A DNA stretch of 64,000 nucleotides from assembly GCA_001632435.1 (NCBI GenBank), contig KV424001.1, positions 1-64,000 on the forward strand, given 5' to 3'. Numbering within the stretch: the first letter of the stretch is position 1; each line of letters begins with the position of its first letter. Shown piece after piece: positions 47,901 to 60,171 of the stretch. This DNA is from Calocera cornea HHB12733. Its lineage: Eukaryota > Basidiomycota > Dacrymycetes > Dacrymycetales > Dacrymycetaceae. Made by a program: the position numbers and the translations under genes. Under the pieces are notes generated by a model, which searched no databases, was not told the origin of the DNA, and was given only the letters and a program-made list of their open reading frames with translations.

Positions 47901-48603
47901 GCTCGGAGGCTTCACCAACCAGCTCAGGAACTGCCGATCATCGATCAGCGGCGCCCAAAGGCTAGTGTTCCAGGTTATGTCTTTAGATATTGCTGCGCAT
48001 GGCTGGCGGCACAGGAGAACAACGACAGTGTCGCTCTTGGCCGGAATGAAGCCGAGCATGAACACGTTCTTGCTGCCGCAGTTGTAACATTCTGGCGTCG
48101 TTTCGCCCAACGGCGATTCTTTGTGCAATATCACTTCCTTGTGTTTCGCTCGGACCAAGTGGTTGACTATGTGCGATGCCGATGAAGATCCACGGCCATT
48201 GCAGAACCACTTCTGGCAGATGAGGCATCGGACAACCGACGCAGGCGCATGTATGCCGCAGTAGCTACATCAAACGCTGAGTCATTGGACGAAACGCGCG
48301 TAAGCGCTCGGCATACCTGCATGCCCATTCCGGCAGTTCAACATTCTCTTTGGACTCGTCCATATTGCCATCTAGGTTTCCATCCAGATCTTCCAAGACT
48401 TCTGACTTGGCGCTTAACGACATGTTCTGCATCTGCGCAGTGACCGAGTCCGCGTTCGCATGCTGGTGGTTAGCGGCATGTGCCGCATGGTTATGCTGGG
48501 TCGGGACCGTACTGTTTAAAGTATATCCCGAGTATAGAGACGTGGTATCATCGAAGGCCGGCTCATACTGGGATGCACCTTCGAAGTGCTCGAACGCCTC
48601 CAT
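44931..48603 (-). CDS. UPF1: ATP-dependent RNA helicase Upf1 (nonsense-mediated decay)
   Basis: Upf1 is the superfamily 1 helicase at the core of nonsense-mediated mRNA decay. ATG 48603 starts '[15 protein letters not shown]'. Several introns follow. The Cys/His-rich domain that binds Upf2 is visible as '[13 protein letters not shown]', '[10 protein letters not shown]', '[10 protein letters not shown]', '[12 protein letters not shown]' and 'LLCRQPC' (about 47990-48280). Helicase motifs are Walker A '[15 protein letters not shown]' (about 46960), DEAD-like '[13 protein letters not shown]', '[13 protein letters not shown]', '[19 protein letters not shown]' and '[12 protein letters not shown]'. 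The C-terminus is rich in Ser-Gln, as in Upf1 tails targeted by phosphorylation. It is divergent from MTHFR across about 320 bp. Confidence 0.96.
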
Positions 48604-48927
48604 CGTGCTTGACGTCGTGGTTTGTCTATAAGTCGAGGATGAGTGCACCTGCGCCAAGGCCGGTCCCTAGCTCGAGCTGCCACCGCGTCTGACGGGATTT
48701 GCTTCCGTGGCTGCTGAATGGTGGAGAACCGTTCACCCGCGCCGTATACCGATCATATGTGCGCTGACTCGGCCGACCAGTAATTCTCTCCTTCTACGAT
48801 CGCTTTGGGCAGCGTTTCGGGTTCGATCTAGAGCTGAAGTGCTTACCGTGCTCTCTGGTCTGTTGCTGAGTGACTCTTGGTGTTGCGGGAAGTTGACCCG
48901 CCAAGTGTGGAAGATTTTACGCCGCAA
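48604..48927. promoter_or_regulatory. Shared divergent promoter UPF1 / MTHFR
   Basis: 324 bp between two divergent ATGs. No clear TATA box. It must carry both promoters and leaders. Confidence 0.6.
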
Positions 48928-51263
48928 ATGAAACTTACCGAAGCCATCTCGCGGCATGTTGCCTCCACAAGTACGCCCTACTATACCCTGGAGTTTTTCC
49001 CACCTCGGACCGATTCTGGCTTTGAGAACCTTTTGGCCCGTCTTTCTCGGTTGTCGGTGGTTAATCCAGTGGGACTTTCGATAACATGGGGTGCCGGTGG
49101 ATCTACCAAGCAACGGAGCTTGGATCTGGCGGAGGCCACACAGCGGGAAAATCCTGTGACTATTCTCCACCTTACCTGCACGAACATGGAACGTGCCATG
49201 CTGGACGATGCTCTGGATGTGAACAGCTTCTGCAGTGACTGCTATGGGCATGTCTGATAGCCGTTCTAGAGTGCCAAAGCCCGGGGTATCCGGAACATTC
49301 TCGCGCTCCGCGGAGGTCAGCGCTTCTGTTTCTAGCCCGAGCTTCCGTTTGACATCTTTTTTTCCTGGGTACAGATCCGCCACGCGGGGAAGAATACTGG
49401 ATTCCATGCGATCCGCAATTCCAGCACGCGTCGGACCTTGTCAAATATATACGTAACCGCCATGGAGACGAGTTCTGCATCGGTGTGGCAGGTGAGACTT
49501 TGTAGGTACATCCAAGTCATTGCTTACGTCCCTTCAGCATATCCCGATGGTCACAGCTTTGACGAGGACACGGAGCTGGCAAATTTGAAGACGAAGGTGG
49601 AGGCGGGTGCCGAGTTCATCATCACCCAACTCTTCTACGACGCGGACGGATTCTTAATCTGGCTGAGGAAAGTGCGCGAAATCGGTAACCAGGGTCCACA
49701 AATCTGGAATGTGGCTTGTGTTCCTGACCGTCTCCATTTAGGAATCGAAGTCCCGGTGCTTGCGGGTGTGATGCCGATCCAGTCATATGCGTCCTTCCTC
49801 CGCATGACCAAGCTGTGTGCGAGCCGAGTGCCACCCTCATTGATAGCCTCTCTCGAACCTATTCGGGTTCGTGAGCCCCGAATTCAGCCGGCCACCGGAA
49901 ACTGATAACGCTCCTTCCAGCACGATGATGAGGCGGTGAAGGACTTTGGAGTCGACTTTGCCACCGACATGATCCGCACAATCACGTCGACGAAGCACAA
50001 TGGTCCCATTGTTCAGGGGGTACACTTCTGCACGCTGAACTTGGAGAAGAGCACATGGAGGATCTTGGACAAGCTCGGATGGATTGGTACCAGCACGCAT
50101 GTGCTGGAGGAAGGCAAGAACCGTCTGATCCAGGTGTGATTGTCTCCATAGTCGCTAGCCGGCCAGGCTAAACAGTTGCTATCCTTCTAGCCGGATTCTA
50201 ATGCACCTCTATCGTCTTCCTCGCTGTTAATCACTCCACAAGATGCGGCTTCTGCGGTGGCGCCGAAAGATTCCGAGAACTCCGGCACAATTGCGAATAC
50301 CACCACCACGTTGCCTGCACTGCCCGCCAACCAGGCTGCCACCTGGGATGACTTCCCAAACGGCAGGTTTGGCAGTGCAGATAGCGCTGCCTTCGGTGTG
50401 AGGGACCCATACAAGAATGAACTCGGCTTGACGGTAGGTTTCTTGCCGAGCGATAGCTCAGCGAATTTGGCTCACAGTGCCACAGACAGCGGAAGTGCAT
50501 CGATTGTGGGGCCAACCAGAAACAATAGACGACCTGACCGCTCTATTCCTCAAGCATCTTCGCGGCCATTCACCGTTTTCAACCACGCCTTGGTCACCGA
50601 ATCCCATCGCAGCCGAGACCAAGCTTATCCTCCCGCATCTTATCGAACTCACATTACGCGGGAATTGGTCCGTCGCAAGCCAACCCGCTGTGGACTGCGC
50701 CCGCAGCGACGACGAGGTGTTCGGGTGGGGCCCTAAGGACGGCTTCGTTTTCCAGAAGGCGTTCTGCGAATTTTTCTGTGAATCGGCCACCCTCGACCGT
50801 CTCAGGGAGAAGGCTACCATCGTAGATACTGTGAAATTCTTCGCTGGAAATGCCAAGGTGAGCCCACAACGTTCAGGCTTTCAGACAACTCCACACGCTA
50901 ACGTGATCATGCAGGGTGAGATGGTGACAAATATGGCTCTTGGTGAGTCGAATGCGGTGACATGGGGTGTGTTTCCCGGGAAGGAGGTGATGCAACCTAC
51001 GGTTATTGAGCGCGCAGCTTTCCAAGCGTGGGCAGTGAGTCTTGGAGCACGTCCTGCTGGAAGCAGTGTTTCGCTAACATGTTGCTTTCCTTCCTTAGGA
51101 GGAGGCCTTTGGGATTTGGTCCGAGTGGGCGCTGTTCTTTCCGCCGGCGTCTCCGACGCGTCAGCTGCTCGAGCGCGTGCGTGATGAACGCTGGCTCGTG
51201 AGCATCTGTCATCACGATTTCAAGAACCCCGACTCGCTCTGGGACTTTTTGCTTGAGACATGA
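48928..51263 (+). CDS. MTHFR: Methylenetetrahydrofolate reductase
   Basis: It reduces 5,10-methylene-tetrahydrofolate to 5-methyl-tetrahydrofolate for methionine synthesis. ATG 48928 starts 'MKLTEAISRH'. The FAD-binding TIM barrel is shown by 'YYTLEFFPPRTDSGFENL', 'LSITWGAGGST', 'ILHLTCTNM', 'IRNILALRGDPPRG', 'FCIGVAAYPDGH' and 'GAEFIITQLFYDAD', with 'VLAGVMPIQSY' later. A linker and the C-terminal S-adenosylmethionine-sensing domain follow ('DEVFGWGPKDGFVFQKAF', 'NAVTWGVFPGKEV', 'EAFGIWSEWALFFPP'). About seven short introns, all with in-frame joins where checked. It ends at TGA 51261-51263. Both domains look intact, so feedback control by S-adenosylmethionine is expected. An open frame upstream to 48877 lacks an ATG. 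Confidence 0.95.
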
Positions 51264-52743
51264 CTCTGCTAAACGACCCGAGGTGGTGGGCAGATTGTTG
51301 GAGTAGACGCGCGTTGTATTTGAATAGGCTGTGTCAATTATCGGAGAACCGGCTGCCGTGCGGGACAGAAATTTCGCGGCCCGTGACCTCCCGTGACGTG
51401 CATCTCCGTTGATGCCGTACGATGTGCGTTTGTCATTATTGTATGCGCATAAGTTGGTGTGGGAGTGGATTCTAGACCGGGTATGCGCTTAGAGGAGGCC
51501 CCGGTTGGTGGTGCATCGTGGGAGCCGCCAGCACGCGTGTTTGCCGATGAGCTGCGCAAGGCGCGATTTGCGGAACGGCTCCTCACTTTGAAGTGACCTC
51601 TAGACCCTTGTGGCGGTGCTCAGAAGGCCCGGGAGCATAATTCCAGCCAATGATCTCGATAAGGGACGCTCGCCTAAATAGGCGGGCATGTGGTGCCGAA
51701 CGCAGGGTCCACGGCTCCACAGAACGAACACGCGGGAAGTTTCATATGAACCTCTTTGGAGGAGCCTGGCTCTCACCGCCCCCGGTCCTGGGTTATTCAG
51801 GGGGCTCTAGCGCCTGCCGCCACAGGACGGCCACACCGGGACGCCCTCTCCAGTGCCCTTCCTACTTCCCTCCCTCACAAGCGAGTGTAAATCGCATCTA
51901 CTCTCCCACTAGTCTCCTCGTCATTCAACTTAGCCGCTTGCAGTCACTTTTGAAATGGTAATACGTGCATAGCAATTACCTCGGCGGCCCGATTTGTAGC
52001 ATGGTCCGACGCCATCGCGGAACGAGTCTGAATCGTAATTTGCATCCAGCCGTCCCGAACCCCCCGGTGCCTGAACGCCTACGTTAGCCCGCGCGGCGGG
52101 TCTGGCTCGGAAAACAGACAGCGAACCTGCGGCGGGAGCCGCGCCCCCGCCATGCATTCTTGTCCACCGCTGTTTCTCTTCTGACTGTAATCTCTGTCAC
52201 AGCCCCTTTTCCCACTCCTCACACTTCGCTCCTCATCGTACAACCTTCCCGCTTAACCCCACCCGGCAGTGAGGCCCCCACCTTGTAGCACTGCTCCCGG
52301 TTCCGTGGTCGCCTGAGGTCTCAATCGGGCCGTTTTGACGCCAACGGTAAGAGCCCTCCAGCTATCGGTGAGCTGTTTACGCGCGCGCCTGGCCTTCTTA
52401 TTGGTCACCCGCGTTCGATCATTCCGGATGGAATTCAAAACATTGTCCACGCGCCACCCACCCTTCTGATACTTACAGCTGGTCTCTTTAGCGTGCGCCT
52501 CGAGGTGCGGCAGGTACCAAGCGCCTCCTTTTCTCCCCCTCTTTGCCAACTCCCACCTGCACGTTCGGGTGGCCGTCAAGACGCGCATTCGTAATCTCGC
52601 TTCAGTGTCGCGTTGTCACCCTGTGTGGCGTCCGGGAGCGCTCACATTCCTTTCCTTACGGCATACCCCCGGATCGTCCGTCCGCTAGCTTGGTCAACAT
52701 ACTTCTTTCCTCTCTTCAACTTCACCATCGTCATTCTCGTGCC
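51264..52743. other. Intergenic region upstream of the C2H2 gene
   Basis: About 1.5 kb with no supported gene. The stretch near 51900-52740 is rich in C and CT runs and looks like promoter and leader of the zinc-finger gene. Short open frames on both strands have no family resemblance. Confidence 0.55.
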
Positions 52744-54177
52744 ATGGAGCTCTCTTCTATCTTGAACCCAGTGACTGAAGACGAGCGACACGACCCCTCG
52801 GCAGATCGATGGGACGACCCTGAGGGCCCTCCTCCGCCTAGTGGCTCTGGCAGTCAAGTAGCACCTATCCCCGGCAGAAAATACCCATGCAAGGTCTGCG
52901 AACGGGTGTTCACAACATCAGGCCATCTCAGCCGACACATGAAGGTGCATACCGGCGAGCGCAAATACGTGTGCCCTTTTCCCGGCTGCGACGTCAAGTG
53001 CAATCGCTCCGACAACCTCTTGCAACAGTCAGCAATTTTTTCCTTCATTCAAATATTGTAGTACAAACCGCAGCGTTTGATCCTCCAGCTATCGCGTTCA
53101 TCTGCCCAAAGAAGAAAGGAAACTAGGAAACTCACACATTCGAGACTCTCTGCGACGAATGAACTCTTATGCCTCCTCCTCTTCCTCCACCGGCCAAATT
53201 TCACCCGCCGTTTCTGAGCCTTCGGAATTCCTTCAAGGCCCTTCTCACTCTCCGATACTTCGACAACACGGCCCATCTCTATCTCCCCAGCAAGCCACGA
53301 CTTCACACTATCCTGGTAGGCTCCGTTTCTTTCCGATGGATATTTACGTGGCAGACTGACGATACGCGCAAAGTACCAGCGCATTACACGGCATCGCACT
53401 ATACTACAGCCAGCCCGGCACCACACCCCCTTCACTTAGTACCACCGCTCCAGCGGTCGCCGCAGCAGCCTCAGCAGCGCCAAGGCTACCCAAACGTTCC
53501 TTTCATCCAGTCACCAACTCAAGAATCAGGGCCTTATCATGCTGACGCACCCCAAGACGACGATGACGACCACGACGATGAGTCAGCCTCCTCTTCCGAA
53601 GGCACCGGTGATGAGGACGACGATGACGAGGACGAGGAAGAGGACGGCGAGGGCGAGGCTCCTCAGCCGTCCACTAACGCAGGCGTCAGTCGCCAAGGCG
53701 GCTTCCCGGTTTCTTCCAGCCGCGACGAAGGCCGATAGCGAACGATTCGCCGATGGGGCGCCGACCCATCCCTTCACGTCGCCTGGTTTCGACGTATTAC
53801 GACCTTTGACTGGTCAGCAGAGCCCAGCCCACACACGCACGGTGACGCCTACTGGCCATGAACGAATCCCAACCAGCACCAATGCACCAGCACCGCTGTG
53901 AGTCGGGTGGCCACTCGTTGACAACGCGTCCATCGTTGCTGACGTGGCACTGGTCGTTGCAGGTGTGCCGCTCGGCTCCGCCGTCCTGGTGGTCAAATCA
54001 CGTCCAACCATCCAGGCAGCTTCGCCAACCGAAGCTAGTGCAAGCCTCGAGCGCTCGATCGCCATCGTGCCGTCGAGCCATCAAGAGCCACCTTCAGGGC
54101 TCCATGTTCTCAACAACGTGTCAGCGAAGAACCTCATTGGACACGTACCAGACCGCAACGGCGGTGACTGCCGTTGA
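52744..54177 (+). CDS. C2H2 zinc-finger transcription factor (Nrg1/Mig1-like), 3' end uncertain
   Basis: Starts 'MELSSILNPVTEDERHD'. Two adjacent C2H2 fingers: 'CKVCERVFTTSGHLSRHMKVH' split as C-X2-C-X12-H-X3-H, linker 'TGERKYV', and a second finger starting 'CPFPGCDVKCNRSDNL' whose last histidines ('HYRVH') are completed after the first intron (53028-53088). The layout is that of fungal glucose or stress repressors such as Nrg1. Exon 2 runs from 53089 to about 53308 (Ser/Pro-rich). An acidic Asp/Glu region follows to 53738 in one frame. A further exon pair (about 53740-53897 and 53959-54177) in another frame may belong to it if an unresolved intron lies near 53690. The fingers are firm; the C-terminus is not. 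Confidence 0.75.
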
Positions 54178-55047
54178 CGGCCAACCAAATTCCCAGCATC
54201 GCGAGCGCTCCATACCCGCCGACAGAGGCTTGAATACACGGCCTGGTTGTTGCTGGCCGACCGGGGTACCACGATGGGAGGATTCGCGAGACCCTTTGAT
54301 GGCCTATGACTTAGTTTCCTTTAGCAACATTTCAGCATTTGAAGACACGAATATATGCAATTATGCCCAGTACAGGGAAGTTCCATAGACACCTACAAAC
54401 CGAGGAAAAGCACAAAAAATCACCGACAGTGGGCTGGCACCGCGAAGGAGTGCAGGAGCGAAAAAAGTGGAGGTTAAGGGCCGGTCGGTGAGACATGCCA
54501 CCCACGGCGGGTGAGTCCGTCGGTGGTGCGGGGTGGTGCGGCCACTACAAAGGTGATAGGTGGAGGAGGGGCCTTGCTCGTCGACTGGAGGATTGGCGAA
54601 GACGCACAGTGGCATGGGCGTGAGGAGTCGGCGATCCATAGGTGGACGGCAGAGGTGCTGAGTGGTATTGTGAGCGGTGGTGGCTTGGCAGAGTGGGCAG
54701 GGGTAGAATTGGGTATAGAAGTGAGAGGATATGGGCAGGGTGGGATGCATAGCAGGGCTTTATACTGGTTGTCGAGAGGAGATATGCGAGTATATGCGCG
54801 TGTCGTCGCTTTGGCGAAGGACAGCGAGGGGTCCAATGGGAGAATGTGGCGTTTGGGTCGGCGCGGACCGAGGCTCTCGATAAGCGGTGTGGCATACGCG
54901 TGGTCAGCGGACCGTATTTTTCTATGCGCAGCGCTGTCCGTATAGCAACTAAGAATTCGTGCATCGCTGTGTGGAACGTTAGAAGGCATTCTCAGAATAA
55001 CGGTACCACCTTCGGCGCACCTGAAATCATAGTCCGACATAAAGCCC
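54178..55047. other. Intergenic region between converging genes
   Basis: About 870 bp. Overlapping open frames occur on both strands (54474-55124 minus, 54511-54945 plus), but neither shows a motif or plausible splicing. I see no gene here. Confidence 0.5.
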
Positions 55048-55819
55048 TCATGCACTCTCATCGCCTTCCTCAAATTCTTCGGCTTCCTCCTCGTCTTCCA
55101 GCCCTTCGTCATCCTCCAGATCACCCTCCTCCTCTCCTATGTCGTCCTCCTCTGCGCGTTCGTACGATATGTCGCCCTCGGCCTCTTCCTCCTCTTCCTC
55201 TTCTTCGCCCTCCTCGTCTTCTTCAGCATCAAGGTCCTCGATCTCTTCGTCCAAATCAGGCCATTCGGCGAGATCGACTACGGCTTGGCCATCCTGGCCC
55301 CCAGGGACGATTTGGGCGGCCTGGAGCAGAGGTCCGGCCTCGGGTGGTGTCGCAGCTTGCTGGGGAGAGCCCAGGGTCGCGTCCTGCACATCCAATTCGT
55401 CGTCGGACTCGTCCTTATATACAAGATGTGGAGTGAGCAAAGCCAGAAGGGATTCGCCAATAGAGCGTGATGACGTACCCCTTCCTGTTCTCGGTCGGCC
55501 GACTCCTCGAAGGCCGTCTGCAGCTTGCCGTGGGGGATGAAGATGGTGTTTCCTGTTTCCCGTATTGCGCGCAGCTGCATCATGACACCGGTTATTACTT
55601 CGAACCGGTTCGCATAAGATCCACGGAAGTGGGGCGAACCTGTGATTTCACCTCGTTCTCCTCGTCACTGAGGTCGTCGGCCTCCGAAGCTTGGTCCCGC
55701 CGCTGCCCCAAGCGATACCAGACATAACGTGGATTTGGAGTGGGGTGCGGAGTAGGCAGTGAGGGGTGGTACAGCGGGAGGCGCACTTGGCCCGGTATGA
55801 GCGTAGAGGAGGAGGCCAT
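55048..55819 (-). CDS. Small acidic protein, possibly APC/C subunit 15 (Mnd2-like)
   Basis: Three exons (55819-55652, 55574-55479, 55413-55048) join in frame to 209 residues. The N-terminal part has 'HPTPNPRYVWYRLGQRR'. Exon 2 has 'IRETGNTIFIPHGKLQTAFE', which resembles the short helix-plus-strand block of fungal Apc15 ('IR.fG..w..P.G..kT..' pattern from memory of the family). The C-terminal half is almost entirely Asp and Glu, as in Apc15/Mnd2. If correct it would be an anaphase-promoting complex subunit promoting turnover of checkpoint complexes. The resemblance is weak and the acidic tail alone proves nothing, so treat the function as a hypothesis; the gene itself is well supported by its splicing. 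Confidence 0.6.
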
Positions 55820-57229
55820 GGGTGCGAGGAGGAGGAGAGGCTGGGAGGCGAGGCGGGAGCGGGAGCGCGAGACGCGTGGGTGAGACGCGCAGCGGAATGT
55901 ACGTCGAATCGCGTCCCTAGCTATGACGTAGGTCCCTTCCTCTTGCTTCACACGACCCGCCATGCCGTTTTCTCATTCACAAAACTCCACGGAGCTACAC
56001 CAGAGTTAAACCTAATTCCCATTGAATGTCTCCCGCAATGCCATCATTGTGGATTCGACCGGTGCAAGGAAGCATTTCCCCACACACTCGTCATGGTCTG
56101 GAGCACATTTGCCGGTCCCTTACCGGTGGTGCTTCTTCCCTCCCTCTCTCCTTGGCATTCTCCCGTTCGGTTGGGTGTCTATATATGAAGGCTTGGTGTT
56201 GTAGCAATCAATGTCGGATCTATTACGAGACAACTACGCCCTTGCGAGAAGCACGGATATTCATTGCATGACGTACCAAGTGGAGTACGGGTTCGTCGTC
56301 ATTGCAAACGCCGACAGCGACACCGCAAGAGAACGCTCGTCACACTGTCTTCTCCGACCGAGCTCACGCGGATTGTGGAGTAGGGCGCCTATCATGTATT
56401 CGGATGTTTTGTCGCCGTTGCGCAGGAAGCCCGGGCGTGCGCCGGCTCGTGTGCTCATGCAGGCTAAGGCCGCTTGGAAGACTCGCGCAGTGCACGTTGC
56501 GTCTCAAGCGGAACTCGACGCCTACTTCAGTGCGATGAAAGTGACGGTTCTGTCAATTGAATCGTTGAATGATGGGTGTATATAGGACGCGGGGCTAGTT
56601 GAAAGCGGCGTCGGGGGTTGGAGGCGCCGCATACTCATGGGCTCGGTTGCATGTCTTCAATGACGTTCGCTCCTCGGGACCTGTTATCGTCCTGCTTGGC
56701 TGGAAGAACTGCGCCGGCAGTGCAAACGTCACTGCATAGCAAGGAGTTTCGAAGCGGAGGCCTGCTTTAGTGCAATGGGAGTGCGGGTTCTACCGAGTTG
56801 GCTCGTTAAGTAAATGGCATTAGAAGAGGTAAGGTGCCCTAGTTGACAGTTGGACGGGAATGCTGCCATAGCGGTTCAGTGAACACATGATGCGTGGTAT
56901 AGGTTTTGCGGAGCGGTTTAAGAGGGCAGGGTGCAGTGTGGGGTGCAGAGCGGGTGGTGCGACCTCCGGTGCCCGGTTCAAGGTGATAGGGGCCTGCACA
57001 GGCACTAGAGTGGAGCGCGGGTGTATCCCAATGGCGGCTGCACGGGTGTTAGCACTGATAGTATTCCGACGAGAGTACTACTGTGCTGCGTGGTTCTACT
57101 CGCAAGGGGAGGGTGGATTGAATGTAGAATAAGGACTGGGACAGGATGAGTTGTCGATATGTTTAGTGTACCCGGTAGAGGGGCGGGTAAAATGACTAGA
57201 ACTGGAGAGACGCACCTCCAACAGCCTTC
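55820..57229. other. Intergenic region with possible F-box N-terminal relic
   Basis: About 1.4 kb. At 56488-56550 the sequence encodes 'QAELDAYFSAMK' and shares CTTCAGTGC-ATGAAAG with the start of F-box gene A. A weaker echo is at about 56760. An open frame 56211-56585 starts 'MSDLL', also like the family, but lacks 'ELAPWQ'. I see no functional gene. Confidence 0.45.
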
Positions 57230-57311
57230 GCCCGGCTGGCGCAATCGGATAGCGCGTCAGACTCTTACTGAGGGTATCTGAAGGTTGCGAGTTCGACCCT
57301 CGCGTTGGGCT
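57230..57311 (+). tRNA. tRNA-Lys (anticodon CTT) with short intron
   Basis: Cloverleaf: acceptor GCCCGGC paired with GTTGGGC, D-arm GGCGCAATCGGATAGCGC-like, anticodon stem TCAGA/TCTGA with anticodon CTT at 57264-57266, T-arm GCGAG-TTCGACC-CTCGC. An 8-nt intron (57268-57275) sits after position 37, the standard place for nuclear tRNA introns. Its 3' end with CCA is exactly complementary to the retrotransposon primer site at 28718-28735. It ends about 250 bp before the CENP-C gene on the same strand. Confidence 0.95.
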
Positions 57312-57563
57312 AATGGTAAAATTACCTTTTGTCCATCTCTTTGTTGAGTACTTAGTGCGCATTTGTCAGTGTGCTGTAGTGACCGACTTTGCGACGGAGG
57401 CAAATAGGTCCCTTGGGACGCGCTGAGCGCCTGCTCAGTGGAGGTCCTGAACGGTCTGCATATATAACGGTGACTGCATGCTGCTGCCCTGGACGAAGAG
57501 ACCAAGACTAGGTGCAGTGGTCCTTGGAGGGGTTACAACGTTTTTCATCTCCTCTTTCAGCCA

Positions 57564-60171
57564 ATGAGTAATGGCGATATCGTTGTGTTCACTCCACCTC
57601 GAAAAGTATTGGATATCAGTTGTTGTCTTTCATCACGTGATATCAGCCTCCGCAGAAGGAAAACAAATCCCGCGTCACCCGCGTCGCATCACGCGCGGTA
57701 GGCCCTATCGGCTCCTCCGTCCCATACGACCTCGACGTCGGCGACACCGAGCACGACAGTGTGCACAGCGACACCATGGCCGATTCATCGCAAATACAAC
57801 GGACACCTGGAGGGACCCGTCGTCGTGGACCTCCGAAACCACATCAGCCTTTCCAGCACGATGAACTTGCTCGTGGAAAGTGCGTCACTCGATCCTAGCC
57901 ACGCATTGCACTGTCTGACCACCGGCGTTTCTCACAGGCGAACTGGCAAGACTATCAAGGTTGTAAGCAGAAACGAGGAAGACATGGAAGATTTCGACGC
58001 CCTTATGATGTCCGGCGGGACATCCGTTGCGGCTGGTCGAGCACGGGCGCGTAATGCTGCAGCGCGACCCAATCCCAGCCCTCTCCGGCGGCAGCTTGGC
58101 CAAAACGATGATCGTGGCGAGGACTCAGACGAGGTATCGATGGAGATTGACACGAGTGAGCACGGCTGCGCCGCGCATCTCGCTCCTTGGCTGACTTGCT
58201 GTAGGTATCATGGGAGCCTCAGGCGCATATTTCGAAGGACGTGAGTTATCACCACCTTCGTTATGGGGACGGACTCCTAACATGTTGTTCAGCATCCGCC
58301 GTAGGCGCTCGTTCTCGTGCCGGTCGTCACAGCACAGTCGACTACGACGAAATTCCCTCTCCTGGTATGTCGCGCACAACCCGGCGCAGGTCAAGCGCAC
58401 CCCCCACAAACAAGAGGACACCAACCAGTAATCGACGTGGAGCTGACGTCGATGAAGATGATGAAGATACCAACCTTCTCGGGAGCGCTGCGACCAGCCG
58501 CGCTACGCTTCGCACAACGATCCGCCCAGACGCCGGCTCACGAAGGAAGACGGGTAACACTCTGCTCCCTCAAGGAGAGGTGGATGACGATGATGGTGGA
58601 GTGGACGAGATCGAGGAGATCGCGGATCCATCGCCTTCAACTACACGACGCCGACGGACAAGACGGTCAGAAGCAGCTGACGAAGAGGTGGTTTCCTCTG
58701 ATCGTAGAGGCAAAGGCAAAGGCAAAGGGGGACGAGCGGTTGAGGAAGACGATACCGACCACGATGCGGAACCTATTCATGATGATGACAACGCTCCACA
58801 GTACGATGACGATGACGACGGCATGAACTTGAACGAGGCCGACGAGGAGGCGATGGCAGAGGAGAATGGCGAAGTTGCTGGCGACGAGGAGGACGAAGAA
58901 CCCGCTGCGCAAGAGGAAGAGAGGGAGGAAGGCACGCCATCCCCACCGCCGAAGAAGCAAGGCCGGCCAAGGAAGGGTGAAGGCGTCAAAGAGCTGGCAA
59001 TGCGGAGAAGGGCTGAGCGGGCGGGGAAATCTAGAAGCTATGAACGTGGGTCCAGTCCCACCTCCTCGCGTGCTCCTCTGACCCTTCTGCAGGTGGAGTC
59101 AGTGAAGTCATTGATGTGCATGCCGAGGGTGAAGGCCACTACTATGACGAGCAGGGCCGGCGTCGAAACGCACGTGTACGATATGGCCCCCTCGAGTACT
59201 GGCGCAACGAGAAAGTCGTCTATGGTCGACGCCAATCGGGTGTTGCCGTCGTGCCGGTCATCAAGCAGATCATCAAGGTGGCGCCAGACCCCGTCAGACC
59301 GGTGGGAGGGACTCACAAGCGCCCGCACAAGCGGAAGTCGGTGGACGATAACGGCGACGACGACGATGCACCGCTGGTCAAGCGAAAGAGGTCAGAGTCG
59401 GTGTATCATGATGCTGAGGAGCCGCCGGAGAAGGGCTGGGACAAGCAGACGGATCCGCTGGGCGTCGTCATCGAGTACGTCACCAAGAACGAGGTTGAGA
59501 GGCGTAAGTACCGTGTTCCGTTGTGCCTTCTGCAGCTCTAACACCTCTCGCAGGCATCGCTTTCACCGAAAGCATGATCGAACCGCGCGAAGCTGCAAAT
59601 GCTCGGTTCAAATTCCAAAAGATTTTTGGCGATGGCGAATTCCTTGCAGCGGGCATGCTTTCAATACCGATTGGAGAGACGAAGCCAGCCAAATCGTCGA
59701 AAGATAACAGTTATGTAAGTAGTATCATTGACATCGCCTCCCGGGTCCCGCTGACAGCACCACAGGTGTTCTATGTCATCCAGGGCGCAGTCAAAGTCCA
59801 AATATACCGCACCTCCTTCCTCATTTCCGTTGGCGGAATGTTCCTTGTACCTCGTGGTAACGTTTACTCGATCGAGAACGTGGCCGAGCGCGAGACGATC
59901 TTGTTCTTTTCTCAAGCGCGTAAGATTCCGGAGGACGGCAGTGTCAGCATGCACGATTCGCAAGGTATGTCATGACCTGATTGCGGAGAGTACCTCTGAC
60001 ATCCATGTAGGAACACCTATAAAGCGACACGCGAGCATGACCCCGGCTCCTTCTGAAGGTCGATTCTCAGTACCTCCGCGCAGTCGGTCAGAGATTGGCG
60101 ATACGCCCAGCACAGGGCGATCGGCACCGCGCGCAACATCCTTGCGACCGAATGGTAATTCTAGACGCTAG
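57564..60171 (+). CDS. MIF2: CENP-C / Mif2 kinetochore protein
   Basis: CENP-C links centromeric CENP-A nucleosomes to the outer kinetochore. The probable start at 57564 gives 'MSNGDIVVFTPPRK', joined over a 50-bp intron to 'KENKSRVTRVASRAVGPIG'. The middle is long, acidic and Ser/Arg-rich. The CENP-C signature is near 59155-59230: 'RRNARVRYGPLEYWRNEKVV', with the Arg and the aromatic pair that bind CENP-A and the H2A/H2B acidic patch. The C-terminal cupin dimerisation domain follows: 'ARFKFQKIFGDGEFLAAGM', 'VFYVIQGAVKVQIYRTSFLI' and 'GGMFLVPRGNVYSIEN'. It ends in a basic Ser/Pro tail at TAG 60169-60171. Several introns. The signature plus cupin order is diagnostic; the N-terminal exon is the least certain part. 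Confidence 0.93.

Noticed and set aside
54474..55124. 216-codon minus-strand open frame (and the overlapping plus-strand frame 54511-54945)
   Set aside because: No motif, unusual composition, overlaps the end of the better supported acidic gene; probably chance.
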